A DNA stretch of 64,000 nt from Sphingomonas sp. Leaf21. Its GTDB lineage: Bacteria > Pseudomonadota > Alphaproteobacteria > Sphingomonadales > Sphingomonadaceae. The stretch lies in assembly GCF_916858675.1 (NCBI RefSeq), contig NZ_CAKASM010000013.1, positions 1 to 64,000 of the forward strand, read 5' to 3'. Shown one piece after another: positions 35,179-46,625 of the stretch. The translations under genes were made by a program, and so were the position numbers. The notes beneath the pieces are model-generated. The model did not search any database. It saw nothing but the letters and a program-made list of their open reading frames with translations, and was not told the DNA's origin. Position 1 is the first letter of the stretch; each line of letters starts with the position of its first letter.

Positions 35179-35799
35179 ATGATCCAGAACTGGCACTTCT
35201 ACGAACCCGTCAACGGCCATGGCCTGGCGCATGATCCCTTGAACGCGATCGTCGCGCCCCGGCCGATCGGCTGGATCGGCAGCCGGTCGGCGAAGGGCGT
35301 CAACAATCTGGCACCTTACAGCTTTTTCAACGTCTTCAACTACCGCCCACCGCTGATCGGCTTTTCGTCGCAGGGGTGGAAGGACTCGGTCGCCAATATC
35401 GCCGAGACCAAGGTCTTCACCTGGAACCTCGCCACGGTCGCGCTTGCCGAAGCGATGAACGCCAGCGCCGCCGGGGTGGCGGCGGAGGTCGACGAGTTCG
35501 CGCTGTCCGGAATGACCGCCGAGGACGGGCGGCTGGTCCCCGCACCGCGAGTCGCCGACAGTCCGGTCTCGTTCGAATGTCGCCTGACCCAGTTGATCCG
35601 GCTGGAGACCAAGGAGGGCCGCGCGCTCGATCAGTGGCTGGTCATCGGCGAGGCGGTCGGCATCCATATCGACGCCGCGATGATCGAGGACGGCATCTAT
35701 CAGACCGCCCGCGCCCGCCCGATCCTGCGGGGCGGCGGGCCGGTCGACTATTTCGAGGTGACCGAGGCCGCGCGTTTCGAGATGCGGCGGCCGGGATAG
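35179..35799 (+). CDS. Flavin reductase family FMN-binding protein
   Basis: The 206-residue protein has the split-barrel flavin reductase pattern: LNAIVAPRPIGWIGSRSAKGVNNLAPYSFFN, read in parts, with the FMN-contact region APYSFFN, then KDSVANI and a late HIDAAMIEDGIY. This is the larger DIM6/NTAB-type group of unknown substrates. The start at 35179 is in frame with a GTG at 35167; the ATG is preferred. It is divergent from the molybdoenzyme operon and shares its promoter region, which may mean linked regulation. Confidence 0.87.
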   Translation: MIQNWHFYEPVNGHGLAHDPLNAIVAPRPIGWIGSRSAKGVNNLAPYSFFNVFNYRPPLIGFSSQGWKDSVANIAETKVFTWNLATVALAEAMNASAAGVAAEVDEFALSGMTAEDGRLVPAPRVADSPVSFECRLTQLIRLETKEGRALDQWLVIGEAVGIHIDAAMIEDGIYQTARARPILRGGGPVDYFEVTEAARFEMRRPG

Positions 35800-35829
35800 C
35801 GGCCGTTCGGCCGCGGTCGGACCGCCTCG

Positions 35830-36588
35830 TTACATATAGCCCCGCCAGAAGAACACCGCCGTCGTCACCGTCGTCAGCATCAGCGTCCAGCCCCGGATCA
35901 GCCCGGCGGGAAGCTTGCGGCCGATCAGCGCGCCGCTCCACCCGCCCAGCACGCCGCCCGCCAGCATCGGCAGGCACTGCGCCCAGGCGACCATGCCGGT
36001 CAGGATGAAGACGAGCGTCGCCGCCGCATTGGCGGTCGCCAGCATCAGGGTGCGCGGCGCGGCGAGCTGCGCGGGGTCGCGCCCCGACAACAGACCCCAG
36101 GCGGCGGTCAGCATCATGCCGATGCCGCCGCCGAAATAGCCGCCATAGATGCCCAGCACCGCCTGCGCTCCCATCAGCGCGCGCGGGCCCGGGGTCGCGA
36201 TCCGTGCGAGCCAGTCCGACGCACGCCGCCCGCCCGCGATCGCCAGCGTCGCGGTCAGCAGCAGCCAGGGCACGATAAGGTCGAATGCACGCGGCGGGGT
36301 CAGGAACAGCAGGATGCTGCCCAGCAGGGCGAAGACGAAGGTCAGCGCGGCCATGCGTCGCATCGTCACCCCCATCACCGGCTCCAGGCCGTGGCGATAG
36401 GCGAAGGCGCTCGCCATCGCCGCGGGCTGGAGCGCGACGTTGGAGGTGGCGTTGGCGATGGTCGAGGGCAGGCCGAGCGCGATCAGCGTCGGCATGGTCG
36501 AGAAACTGCCCCCGCCCGCCAGCGCGTTCATCGCGCCGCCGAGGAATCCGCCGGCGGCGGCGAGGGCGAGGAAGGGCCAGTCGATCAT
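35830..36588 (-). CDS. TauE/SafE family sulfite exporter-like permease
   Basis: This 252-residue protein has about eight hydrophobic segments and the duplicated family motif: GGFLGGAMNALAGGGSF near the N-terminus and VLGIYGGYFGGGIGMML in the middle. Family members export organosulfonates, sulfite or other anions. The neighbouring molybdoenzyme is of the sulfite oxidase fold, but a direct link is speculative. It converges with the flavin reductase gene and is followed upstream by an inverted pair of U repeats. Confidence 0.9.
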   Translation of the reverse strand: MIDWPFLALAAAGGFLGGAMNALAGGGSFSTMPTLIALGLPSTIANATSNVALQPAAMASAFAYRHGLEPVMGVTMRRMAALTFVFALLGSILLFLTPPRAFDLIVPWLLLTATLAIAGGRRASDWLARIATPGPRALMGAQAVLGIYGGYFGGGIGMMLTAAWGLLSGRDPAQLAAPRTLMLATANAAATLVFILTGMVAWAQCLPMLAGGVLGGWSGALIGRKLPAGLIRGWTLMLTTVTTAVFFWRGYM

Positions 36589-36619
36589 CGGGGGTTCCGT
36601 GCCTCAGGGGGACGGGCTT

Positions 36620-36747
36620 GCCCCTCCACCATCCTTCGGATGGTCCCCCTCCCCATCGGAGATGGGGAGGAATAGGGTGCCGCTCAAATCCTCCCCATCT
36701 CCGATGGGGAGGGGGACCGCCGGGCGTCAGCCCGGTGGTGGAGGGGC
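36620..36747. repeat. Outward-facing pair of U repeats between tauE-like gene and rlmN
   Basis: Two inverted copies of the U repeat fill this gap: 36620-36671 in reverse orientation and 36689-36747 forward, separated by 17 bases. Each copy has a first hairpin CCTCCCC...GGGGAGG (here with ATCTCCGAT centre), then GGGGACC, then a second hairpin ending GGTGGAGGGGC. Here the first hairpins are innermost, the opposite of the pairs at 41183, 52923 and 58705. The right end touches the rlmN stop. Confidence 0.85.
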
Positions 36748-36748
36748 T

Positions 36749-37957
36749 TCACCCCAGGGCCGCGAACTTTTCTTCCGCCTCGCGGTCCAACTGCGCCCGG
36801 CTCCTCTTCTCGGCCGCCGTCTTCAATTGACCGCAGGCCGCATCGATGTCGCGCCCGCGCGGGGTGCGGACCGGCGCGGAGATGCCGCCCTCGAACACGA
36901 TATCGGAGAAGCGGCGGATCCGCTCCGGCGTCGAGCATTCGTAATCCGCGCCGGGCCAGGGGTTGAACGGGATCAGGTTCACCTTGGCGGGCAGGTCGTA
37001 CTGGCGCAGCAGCCGGACCAGCTCGTGCGCATCGGCGTCCGAGTCGTTCTTGTCCTTCAGCATCACATATTCGAAGGTGATGCGCCGGGCATTATTGGCA
37101 CCCGGATAGTCCGCGCACGCCTGAAGCAGTTCTTCGATGCCGTATTTCTTGTTGAGCGGGACCAGCTCGTCACGCACGTCCTTGGTCACGGCGTGGAGCG
37201 AGACCGCCAGGTTCACCCCGATCTCCGCGCCCGCGCGCGCCATCATCGGGACGACACCGCTGGTCGACAGGGTGATGCGCCGCTTGGACAAGGCCAGGCC
37301 GTCGCCGTCCATCACCAGCTTCAGCGCGTCGCGCACCGCATCGAAGTTATAGAGCGGCTCGCCCATGCCCATCATGACGATGTTGGTCAGCATCCGCCCC
37401 TCGGGCTGGCTGGGCCATTCGCCGAGCGAATCGCGCGCCAGCATGACCTGCCCGACGATCTCGCCCGCGGTCAGGTTGCGGACGAGTCGCATCGTACCGG
37501 TATGGCAGAAGCGGCAGTTGAGCGTGCAGCCCACCTGGCTCGACACGCACAACGTCCCCCGATCGGCATCGGGAATGAAGACCATCTCGTAATCCTGGCC
37601 GTCGGGCGAGCGGAGCAGCCATTTGCGCGTGCCGTCGCTGGACACCTGCGCCTCGACCACGTCGGGACGGCCGATGACGAAGCGTTCCTCCAGCCAGGGA
37701 TGCTGCGCCTTGGCGATGTCGGTCATGTCGGCGAAGCGCGTGGCGCCGCGATTGTAGAGCCAGTGCCAGATCTGCTTGGAGCGCAGCTTGGCCTGCTTCA
37801 CTTCCATGCCCGCGGACAGCAGCGCCTCGCGCAACTGGTCCTTGGTCAGGCCGATCAGGTCGACACGCCCATCGGGGCGCGGCTGGACACCGCGCGGCAC
37901 GGGCACGGGATCGATGTGCCCGGGGATGGGCATGGGGGCGGCCGATACTGTCTGCAT
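36749..37957 (-). CDS. rlmN: 23S rRNA (adenine-C2)-methyltransferase RlmN
   Basis: RlmN is a radical SAM enzyme that methylates A2503 of 23S rRNA and A37 of some tRNAs. The cluster motif [11 protein letters not shown] (C-x3-C-x2-C) is at about residue 133. Also visible are [27 protein letters not shown] and the C-terminal [17 protein letters not shown], whose Cys is the methyl-accepting residue. The ATG at 37957 ([10 protein letters not shown]) gives 402 residues; an upstream Met at 37993 is less likely. The stop overlaps the edge of a U repeat pair. Confidence 0.97.
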   Translation of the reverse strand: MQTVSAAPMPIPGHIDPVPVPRGVQPRPDGRVDLIGLTKDQLREALLSAGMEVKQAKLRSKQIWHWLYNRGATRFADMTDIAKAQHPWLEERFVIGRPDVVEAQVSSDGTRKWLLRSPDGQDYEMVFIPDADRGTLCVSSQVGCTLNCRFCHTGTMRLVRNLTAGEIVGQVMLARDSLGEWPSQPEGRMLTNIVMMGMGEPLYNFDAVRDALKLVMDGDGLALSKRRITLSTSGVVPMMARAGAEIGVNLAVSLHAVTKDVRDELVPLNKKYGIEELLQACADYPGANNARRITFEYVMLKDKNDSDADAHELVRLLRQYDLPAKVNLIPFNPWPGADYECSTPERIRRFSDIVFEGGISAPVRTPRGRDIDAACGQLKTAAEKRSRAQLDREAEEKFAALG

Positions 37958-38005
37958 GGGGCGCCCATAGCGTAAAATCGCGAGGATTTCCACAGCGGCG
38001 ATTCA

Positions 38006-38032
38006 TCCTCCCCGGTACGGGGAGGTGGCAGG
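38006..38032. repeat. U-type half repeat upstream of rlmN
   Basis: TCCTCCCCGGTACGGGGAGG followed by TGGCAGG matches the first hairpin and following bases of the U copy at 41183. It fills the gap between rlmN and the hypothetical gene ending at 38033, both on the minus strand. Only one arm is present. Confidence 0.7.
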
Positions 38033-38500
38033 TCAGCCGACACACGCCAGGGTCGCCGCATCGATCGCCGCCGCCGCGCCCGCAAGCGCATAGGTGTCGG
38101 CGAAGGGGCGGCGACGGGTGTCGACGGCCGAGACGCTCATGCTCCGGCCCGAGCGCATCGCGGCGACCAGCGCATGGTCGGTCGCGGCATCGGGCGCCCA
38201 TACATCGCGGTCGCCCCCCACCAGCGGAAAGCGGCGCTCGCCGATCGCCAGCGTCACCGGCGCGGCACGGTCGCGGGCGATACTGAGGTGCAGATGGAAG
38301 GATTCGCGCAGGCGGCGCGCGGGCCAGGTGCCGACGGTGGCGAACCCGTCCGGGCGTCCGTTCGCGAGCACCGGCCTGGCGATGGCGTAGCAGCGATCGG
38401 GATCGCGGAACGCGCCCCAGCCCTTGTAGATGCCGATCGACTCACGCGCGATCACGGGCGCGGCCATGAGCGCCAGCAACAGCGAGAGCCGCCGCCTCAC
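38033..38500 (-). CDS. Exported hypothetical protein, weakly IalB-like
   Basis: The 155-residue product begins with GTG at 38500 and a signal RRRLSLLLALMAAPVIA. The mature part opens ESIGIYKGWGAFRDPDRCYAIA, which resembles the G-x-W...C-x-I/A start of invasion-associated locus B proteins, and has one more Cys near the C-terminus (ATLACVG). The relation is weak and no function is assigned. The start overlaps the phosphatase stop as GTGA, so the two genes are translationally coupled. Confidence 0.7.
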   Translation of the reverse strand: MRRRLSLLLALMAAPVIARESIGIYKGWGAFRDPDRCYAIARPVLANGRPDGFATVGTWPARRLRESFHLHLSIARDRAAPVTLAIGERRFPLVGGDRDVWAPDAATDHALVAAMRSGRSMSVSAVDTRRRPFADTYALAGAAAAIDAATLACVG

Positions 38501-39156
38501 GCGACCGCCCGGTGGACCAGCGTCTCGCATCCGCCCTCGATCATCACGATCGACCCCTGCGGCAGGCGTTCAGCGACCGGCACGCCGCACAGCGCATCGT
38601 CCGCCAGCCCCAGCATCAGCCCGCGCAACACCCGGCTCGACAGGCCATGCATCAGGATCAGCCGGTCGCCGTCATGGTCATGCGTATCCGCCAGCCACGC
38701 GGCCAATCGCCCGGCCATCGCCGCATAGCCTTCGCCATCTGGCGCGCCGACCGCCATGCCGTGCGGGTGGACGATCGGGCCATGAATCGCGGCAAGCTCG
38801 GCGAAATCCCGCCCGCCCCAGCTTCCGAAGCCCAGTTCGATCAGCCGCATGTCCTGATGCGTGGCATGCCAGTCGAGCCCCAGATGCTCGGCGATCACCG
38901 CCAGTGTCTGGAGCGCCCGACCGGTGGGGGACGACCACAGGGTCAGCGCTGGCGCCGCGCCGAGCCCGTCGCGCAGAATCTGTCCCAGCGCCTCGGCCTG
39001 CGCGAAGCCGCGCCGGGTCAGCGGCGTGTGAAGCTCGGCCCGATTCCCCTGGATCCGGCCGATCCGGTTGAACACGGTCTCGCCATGCCGGGCGATGAAG
39101 TCGCGGCCCCGACGCGGATTTGCGATGCGCGGGGGCAGGGTATCGGGCGTCGGCAT
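38497..39156 (-). CDS. Histidine phosphatase superfamily protein
   Basis: The 219-residue protein has the phosphoglycerate-mutase-like active site FIARHGETVFNRIGRIQG, a second arginine in LWSSPTGRALQTL, LIELGFGSWGG and the second catalytic His in LILMHGLSSRVLRG. This is the SixA/CobC/GpmB-type broad group; substrate is unknown. The N-terminal 15 residues are proline-rich and may not be conserved. It overlaps the following gene by 4 bp. Confidence 0.9.
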   Translation of the reverse strand: MPTPDTLPPRIANPRRGRDFIARHGETVFNRIGRIQGNRAELHTPLTRRGFAQAEALGQILRDGLGAAPALTLWSSPTGRALQTLAVIAEHLGLDWHATHQDMRLIELGFGSWGGRDFAELAAIHGPIVHPHGMAVGAPDGEGYAAMAGRLAAWLADTHDHDGDRLILMHGLSSRVLRGLMLGLADDALCGVPVAERLPQGSIVMIEGGCETLVHRAVA

Positions 39157-39295
39157 GGGCGGACCCTGTCGCGGCTGTTGCCCGGATGCAACGCTTTTTC
39201 CTGTTTAGCTGAGGTTCATGCAACGGCCGGGCTTTCCCGCCATTGAGCCCCTGACCGCCAACGTAACGGCGGCCTGTACAGTAACGGAGTAGTTT

Positions 39296-39910
39296 ATGCG
39301 TAAGCTCATGCTCGCCGCCCTGGCGACCTCGGCCGCTCTCGCCGCCGCGGCCCCCGCCGCCGCCCAGACGACCACGGGCCAGCCCTTCACGGGTTTCCGC
39401 GTCGAGGGCCTGATCGGCTATGACAGCCTCAACGACCGCCAGGGCCAGGACGGCAGTTCGAGCGACGGCGTGCTCTACGGCGCGGGTATCGGATACGACA
39501 TTCCGATGGGCCCGGTCATCGTCGGTGCCGAAGGCGAGATCACCGGCTCCAGCGCCGACACGCGCAGCAACGGTATCCGCGTGCCCGGCGACGAATTCCG
39601 CCTCAAGGCTGGCCGTGACCTCTATGCCGGTGCGCGCGTCGGCTATGTCATCTCGCCGGTCGCGATGGCCTATCTGAAGGCGGGCTACACCAACGCCAAG
39701 TTCGATGCGCGCTATACCACGGCGGGCGTCACCAACTCGAACGACCAGGAAGTCGGCGGCTATCGCCTGGGTGCGGGTCTGGAATATGCGATCAGCCCCA
39801 ACACCTTCGTAAAGGGCGAATATCGTTATTCGCACTATGACGAACTCGATGGCGTCGGCATCAACCCGAACCGGCATCAGTTGCTCGCCGGGCTGGGCCT
39901 GCGTTTCTGA
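39296..39910 (+). CDS. Outer membrane beta-barrel protein
   Basis: A clear signal peptide (MRKLMLAALATSAALAAAAPAAAQ) is followed by an eight-strand OmpA-like barrel: VEGLIGYDSLNDRQ, YGAGIGYDIPMGPVIVGAEGE, YAGARVGYVISPVAMAYLKAGYT, GGYRLGAGLEYAISPNTFVKGEYRYS (the long strands are read in parts) and the C-terminal LLAGLGLRF, ending in Phe as required for barrel assembly. The 204-residue length is typical of small sphingomonad porin-like proteins of unknown role. A strong hairpin terminator follows. Confidence 0.88.
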   Translation: MRKLMLAALATSAALAAAAPAAAQTTTGQPFTGFRVEGLIGYDSLNDRQGQDGSSSDGVLYGAGIGYDIPMGPVIVGAEGEITGSSADTRSNGIRVPGDEFRLKAGRDLYAGARVGYVISPVAMAYLKAGYTNAKFDARYTTAGVTNSNDQEVGGYRLGAGLEYAISPNTFVKGEYRYSHYDELDGVGINPNRHQLLAGLGLRF

Positions 39911-39958
39911 GCCGGAATTCTTTTCCACATTAACGGTGGTTTTACTACCAGTGATGGA

Positions 39959-39988
39959 GGGGTCGAAGCCTTGCTTCGGCCCCTTCTT
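39959..39988 (+). terminator. Rho-independent terminator after the barrel gene
   Basis: GGGGTCGAAGC at 39959-39969 pairs with GCTTCGGCCCC at 39973-39983 with one wobble pair and a short loop, followed by TTCTT. It lies 49 bp after the barrel gene stop and before dnaN on the same strand. Confidence 0.75.
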
Positions 39989-40061
39989 GGCGGGTAGGAA
40001 CCAAGGCCATTTATCACTAGCGGACTCGGACCATGCGGTCGTTCCGGCGGGGGATCAGGAA

Positions 40062-41177
40062 ATGAAGGCGACGATCGAACGCGCAACGCTGCTCAAGGGT
40101 TTGAGCCATGTCCAGTCGGTGGTGGAGCGGCGGAACACGATTCCGATCCTGTCCAACGTGCTGCTGGAGGCGACGGCCGAGGGCCAGTTGCGGATGATGG
40201 CGACCGATCTGGACTTGCAGATCAACGACAGCGTGATGGCCGCGGTCGACCAGCCGGGTTCGACCACCGTGTCGGCGCACACCCTGTTCGACATCGCGCG
40301 CAAGCTGCCCGAGGGCGCGCAGGTCCAGCTGACCGCCGCCGAGGGGCGGATGACGATCGTCGCCGGGCGCGCGCGCTTCTCGCTCGGCACGCTGCCGCGC
40401 GACGACTTCCCGGTGATCGCCGAGGGCGAGCTGCCGACCCAGTTCGAGCTGCCGGTGGAACTGCTCAAGCAGATCATCGACAAGACGCGCTTCGCCATCT
40501 CGACCGAAGAGACGCGCTATTATCTGAACGGCATCTTCCTGCACGTCGCCGAGGAAAATGGCGCGCCCGTGCTGAAGGCCGCCGCGACCGACGGCCACCG
40601 CCTGGCGCGCGTCACGATCGAACGCCCCAGCGGTGCCGAGGGGATGCCCGACGTGATCGTGCCGCGTAAGTGCGTGGCCGAGCTGCGCAAGCTGCTCGAC
40701 GAGGTGGACGGTTCGGTCGGCGTGTCGCTGTCGGGCACCAAGATCCGCTTCGACCTGGGCCAGGCGATCCTGACGTCGAAGCTGATCGACGGCACCTTCC
40801 CCGATTACAGCCGCGTCATCCCGACCGCGAACGACAAGATCCTGAAGCTGGACCCCAAGGCGTTCATGCAGGGCGTCGATCGCGTGTCGACCATCGCGAC
40901 CGAGAAGACCCGCGCGGTCAAGATGGCGCTCGACCGCGACAGGATCACCCTGTCGGTCAGCAGCCCGGAAAACGGCACCGCGTCGGAAGAGGTCCCCGGC
41001 GAATATACGTCGCTCGGCTTCGAGATCGGGTTCAACAGCCGCTATCTGCTCGACATCCTGGCGCAGATCGACAGCGACCTGGTGGAAGTCCACCTCGCCG
41101 ATGCCGCGGCGCCGACCCTCATCCGCGAGAACGACAAGGCGCCCGCGCTGTACGTTCTGATGCCGATGCGGGTCTGA
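40062..41177 (+). CDS. dnaN: DNA polymerase III beta sliding clamp
   Basis: DnaN is the ring clamp that tethers DNA polymerase III. The 371-residue protein begins MKATIERATLLKGLSHVQSV and contains VVERRNTIPILSNVLLEA, ATDGHRLARVTIE and the C-terminal LMPMRV, all diagnostic. The ATG at 40062 is preferred because upstream codons do not match the family. dnaN is followed by recF and, 2 kb later, gyrB, the common order, but dnaA is not adjacent here. An inward-facing U repeat pair separates dnaN from recF. Confidence 0.98.
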   Translation: MKATIERATLLKGLSHVQSVVERRNTIPILSNVLLEATAEGQLRMMATDLDLQINDSVMAAVDQPGSTTVSAHTLFDIARKLPEGAQVQLTAAEGRMTIVAGRARFSLGTLPRDDFPVIAEGELPTQFELPVELLKQIIDKTRFAISTEETRYYLNGIFLHVAEENGAPVLKAAATDGHRLARVTIERPSGAEGMPDVIVPRKCVAELRKLLDEVDGSVGVSLSGTKIRFDLGQAILTSKLIDGTFPDYSRVIPTANDKILKLDPKAFMQGVDRVSTIATEKTRAVKMALDRDRITLSVSSPENGTASEEVPGEYTSLGFEIGFNSRYLLDILAQIDSDLVEVHLADAAAPTLIRENDKAPALYVLMPMRV

Positions 41178-41182
41178 TGTAA

Positions 41183-41310
41183 TCCTCCCCGGTACGGGGA
41201 GGTGGCAGGCCGAAGGCCTGACGGAGGGGGGCTTCCGCAAAGGACATGCCTAGCGGCCATCCCCCTCCACCACCGCTTCGCGGTGGTCCCCCTCCCCGTG
41301 CCGGGGAGGA
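41183..41310. repeat. Inward-facing pair of U repeats between dnaN and recF (empty)
   Basis: A forward U copy at 41183-41231 and a reverse copy at 41261-41310 face each other across 29 bases. The outer hairpins are TCCTCCCCGGTACGGGGAGG and CCCTCCCCGTGCCGGGGAGG; the inner hairpin of the right copy is CCACCGCTTCGCGGTGG. The arrangement is the same as the pair enclosing the DUF559 gene at 58705-59152 but without cargo. The right end is 18 bp before the recF start. Confidence 0.87.
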
Positions 41311-41328
41311 TGCTCTAAGGCGGATGTA

Positions 41329-42372
41329 ATGCTCACCCGCCTGATCCTTACCGATTTCCGCAACCATGCCGATCTTGCGCTCCTGCCCAGCGCGGGGTTC
41401 GTCGTGCTGACCGGCGAGAATGGCGCGGGCAAGACCAACGTGCTGGAGGCGGTGTCGCTGCTAGCCCCCGGCCGGGGGCTTCGCCGTGCCGCGCTGTCGG
41501 CGATGGCGCGGCAGGGCGGCAAGGGCGGGTTCGGGGTCGCGGCGACGATCGACGGCGATGTCGAGATCGCGACCGGCGCGCTGCCTTCGGCGCCCGAGCG
41601 CCGCGTGGTGCGGGTTCAGGGGGCGGCCACGAGCGCCAATGCGCTCGCCGACTGGCTGTCGGTGCTGTGGCTCACCCCGGCGATGGACCGGCTGTTCGTC
41701 GAGCCAGCGTCGGAGCGGCGGCGCTTTCTCGACCGGTTGGTGCTGGCGCTGGCCCCGGCCCATGGGATGCACGCGACCCGCTATGATGCCGCGATGCGCG
41801 AGCGGAACCGGTTGTTGGCGAGCGATGGGCCGGTCGATCCCGACTGGCTGACCGCGCTGGAGGCCCGGATGGTCGAGCATGGCGCGGCGGTCGATGCCGC
41901 GCGGGTCGCAGGCGTCGCGGCGCTCGACCAGCGGCTGGCGGACGTGCCCGACAGCGTCTTCGCGCGTGCGTCGCTGGCGCTGGAAGGAGAGGCGGTGGAC
42001 CCGCCCGCCTTCGCGCATGCGCTGGCGATGGGGCGGCGGCGCGATGCGGCGGCGGGGCGGACGCTGGTCGGACCGCATCGCGCCGACCTGATCGTCACCC
42101 ATGTCGCCAAGGGGCAGGCGGCGGCGCTCTGTTCGACCGGCGAGCAAAAGGCGTTGCTGCTGGGCATCGTGCTGGCCCATGCCGATCTGGTGACGGAGCG
42201 GCGCGGCGTGGCGCCGGTGCTGCTGCTGGACGAGGTGGCCGCGCATCTCGACCCCTCCCGCCGCGCCGCGCTGTTCGAGCGGCTGGCGGGGCGGGGGCAG
42301 GTGTGGATGACGGGGACCGAGCCTGCGCTGTTCACCGACGTGCCGGGCGAGGCGACGCGGCTGGCGTTTTAG
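41329..42372 (+). CDS. recF: DNA replication and repair protein RecF
   Basis: RecF is an SMC-like ATPase that helps load RecA at gaps. Visible are the opening [17 protein letters not shown], Walker [25 protein letters not shown], the signature-like [17 protein letters not shown] and Walker [17 protein letters not shown]. At 347 residues it is slightly short but complete. It lies downstream of dnaN across a U repeat pair. The gap after it, to 42584, is filled by four CCCCTCCCGC palindromes. Confidence 0.95.
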   Translation: MLTRLILTDFRNHADLALLPSAGFVVLTGENGAGKTNVLEAVSLLAPGRGLRRAALSAMARQGGKGGFGVAATIDGDVEIATGALPSAPERRVVRVQGAATSANALADWLSVLWLTPAMDRLFVEPASERRRFLDRLVLALAPAHGMHATRYDAAMRERNRLLASDGPVDPDWLTALEARMVEHGAAVDAARVAGVAALDQRLADVPDSVFARASLALEGEAVDPPAFAHALAMGRRRDAAAGRTLVGPHRADLIVTHVAKGQAAALCSTGEQKALLLGIVLAHADLVTERRGVAPVLLLDEVAAHLDPSRRAALFERLAGRGQVWMTGTEPALFTDVPGEATRLAF

Positions 42373-42376
42373 TTGG

Positions 42377-42564
42377 CCCCCCTTCCGCTTGCGGGAGGGG
42401 GACGGCGTGACGTCTCATCGAGCATCCCGCTCGTGGCCAGGCCCTCCCCCATCCCCTCCCGCGTGCGGGAGGGGCGTGCCTGGGGTGAGCTCTTCACCCT
42501 CCCACAGGCGGGAGGGGCGTGCTTGGGGGGGTGAGCCTCTCCCCCTCCCGCAGGCGGGAGGGGG
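42377..42564. repeat. Cluster of four CCCCTCCCGC palindromes
   Basis: Palindromes of the type CCCCTCCCGC-nn-GCGGGAGGGG are at about 42377-42401, 42453-42474, 42498-42517 and 42541-42564, in a 212 bp gap between the convergent recF and hypothetical genes. The same unit is present singly at 22629 and 46570. Sequences between them share TGGGGTGAG or GGTCTCACC fragments, suggesting local duplication. No coding frame is present. Confidence 0.8.
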
Positions 42565-42584
42565 TTGGGGGGAGGGAAGGGGTC

Positions 42585-45648
<3,064 letters not shown>

Positions 45649-45716
45649 GGCCCAACATCCTGCCCTCCGTTCGGGCTGAGCGGGGCGGGGGAATGGATCA
45701 GTCGAGGAGAGCAGGT

Positions 45717-46466
45717 ATGAAGGCGATCGCGCTGGGACTGGTGCTGGCGGCGGGCACCACCGTCGCGGTGGCGCAGCAAAAGCCTGCCGCTCCGGCCAAG
45801 GTGCCGGCGTATATCACCGCCGCGCTGGCCGATCCGGCGCGCGCCGATCAGGCGGGCGACGATGAACGGCGCCAGGCGGCGGCCGTTCTCGCCTTTTCGG
45901 GGGTGAAGCCCGGCGACACGGTGATCGATTACCTGCCGGGCAAGGGATATTGGACCCGAATCTTCTCCGGCGCGGTGGGGCCCAAGGGCCATGTCTATAC
46001 CTATTGGCCCGCCGCCGGACAGAAATATGCCGAGAAGTCGCTGGGCACGATCCAGGGCTGGAAGCTGCCCAATGTGACCGCGCAGGTGCAGGCGGTGAAC
46101 CTGCCCGCTTCGGACAAGCCGGTCGACCTGTTCTGGACCGTCCAGAATTATCACGACGTCGCCAACAATGCGGGCGAACCGGCGCTGCGCGCGTTCGACC
46201 AGGCGGTGTTCAAGCTGCTGAAGTCGGGCGGCACCTATGTCATCATCGATCACGCCGATACGGTGGGCAAGGGGTTGGCCAATACCAACACGACGCACCG
46301 GATCGACCCGGATGCCGTCAAGCGGCAGGTCCAGTCGGTCGGCTTTCGCTTCGTCGGCGAGAGCAGGGTGCTGCGCAATCCGGCGGACGATCATTCGAAG
46401 AATGTCTTCGATCCCGCCATTCGCGGGCGGACGGATCAGTTCGTGTACAAGTTCCGCAAGCCCTGA
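45717..46466 (+). CDS. Exported methyltransferase-like protein
   Basis: The 249-residue protein has a signal peptide (MKAIALGLVLAAGTTVAVAQ) followed by a class I methyltransferase-like fold: VKPGDTVIDYLPGKGYWTRIFS corresponds to SAM motif I, though DYLPGKGY departs from the usual G-x-G-x-G. FKLLKSGGTYVIIDHAD matches the later strand motif. This is the COG4798-like predicted exported methyltransferase group. Since SAM is cytoplasmic, a periplasmic methyltransferase is puzzling and another role is possible. The ATG at 45717 has GAGGAGAGCAGGT upstream. Confidence 0.8.
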   Translation: MKAIALGLVLAAGTTVAVAQQKPAAPAKVPAYITAALADPARADQAGDDERRQAAAVLAFSGVKPGDTVIDYLPGKGYWTRIFSGAVGPKGHVYTYWPAAGQKYAEKSLGTIQGWKLPNVTAQVQAVNLPASDKPVDLFWTVQNYHDVANNAGEPALRAFDQAVFKLLKSGGTYVIIDHADTVGKGLANTNTTHRIDPDAVKRQVQSVGFRFVGESRVLRNPADDHSKNVFDPAIRGRTDQFVYKFRKP

Positions 46467-46569
46467 TCCTCAAGGGCAGGTAAAGCCCCTCTCCCGGCAG
46501 GGGGAAGGGTTGGGGAGGGGCAAGGGCCACCAATGCTGACCTCGGTGAGACCTCTTTCCCTCCCCCCAG

Positions 46570-46591
46570 CCCCTCCCGCTTGCGGGAGGGG
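46570..46591. repeat. CCCCTCCCGC palindrome
   Basis: CCCCTCCCGC-TT-GCGGGAGGGG forms a perfect 10 bp stem in the 159 bp gap between the convergent methyltransferase-like and histidine kinase genes. GGTGAGACC upstream also occurs beside the cluster at 42377. Confidence 0.8.
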
Positions 46592-46625
46592 AGTCTACCG
46601 GGTTCGTCTTCGACGAGCGGCCGTC

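Noticed and set aside
36620-36747. CRISPR-like or tandem repeat array
   Set aside because: The copies are inverted, only two, and of the dispersed U family; there are no spacers or cas genes.
39911-42372. Chromosome origin near dnaN-recF-gyrB
   Set aside because: No dnaA, no cluster of DnaA boxes and no AT-rich unwinding stretch was seen here; the order is compatible with a non-origin location in alphaproteobacteria.
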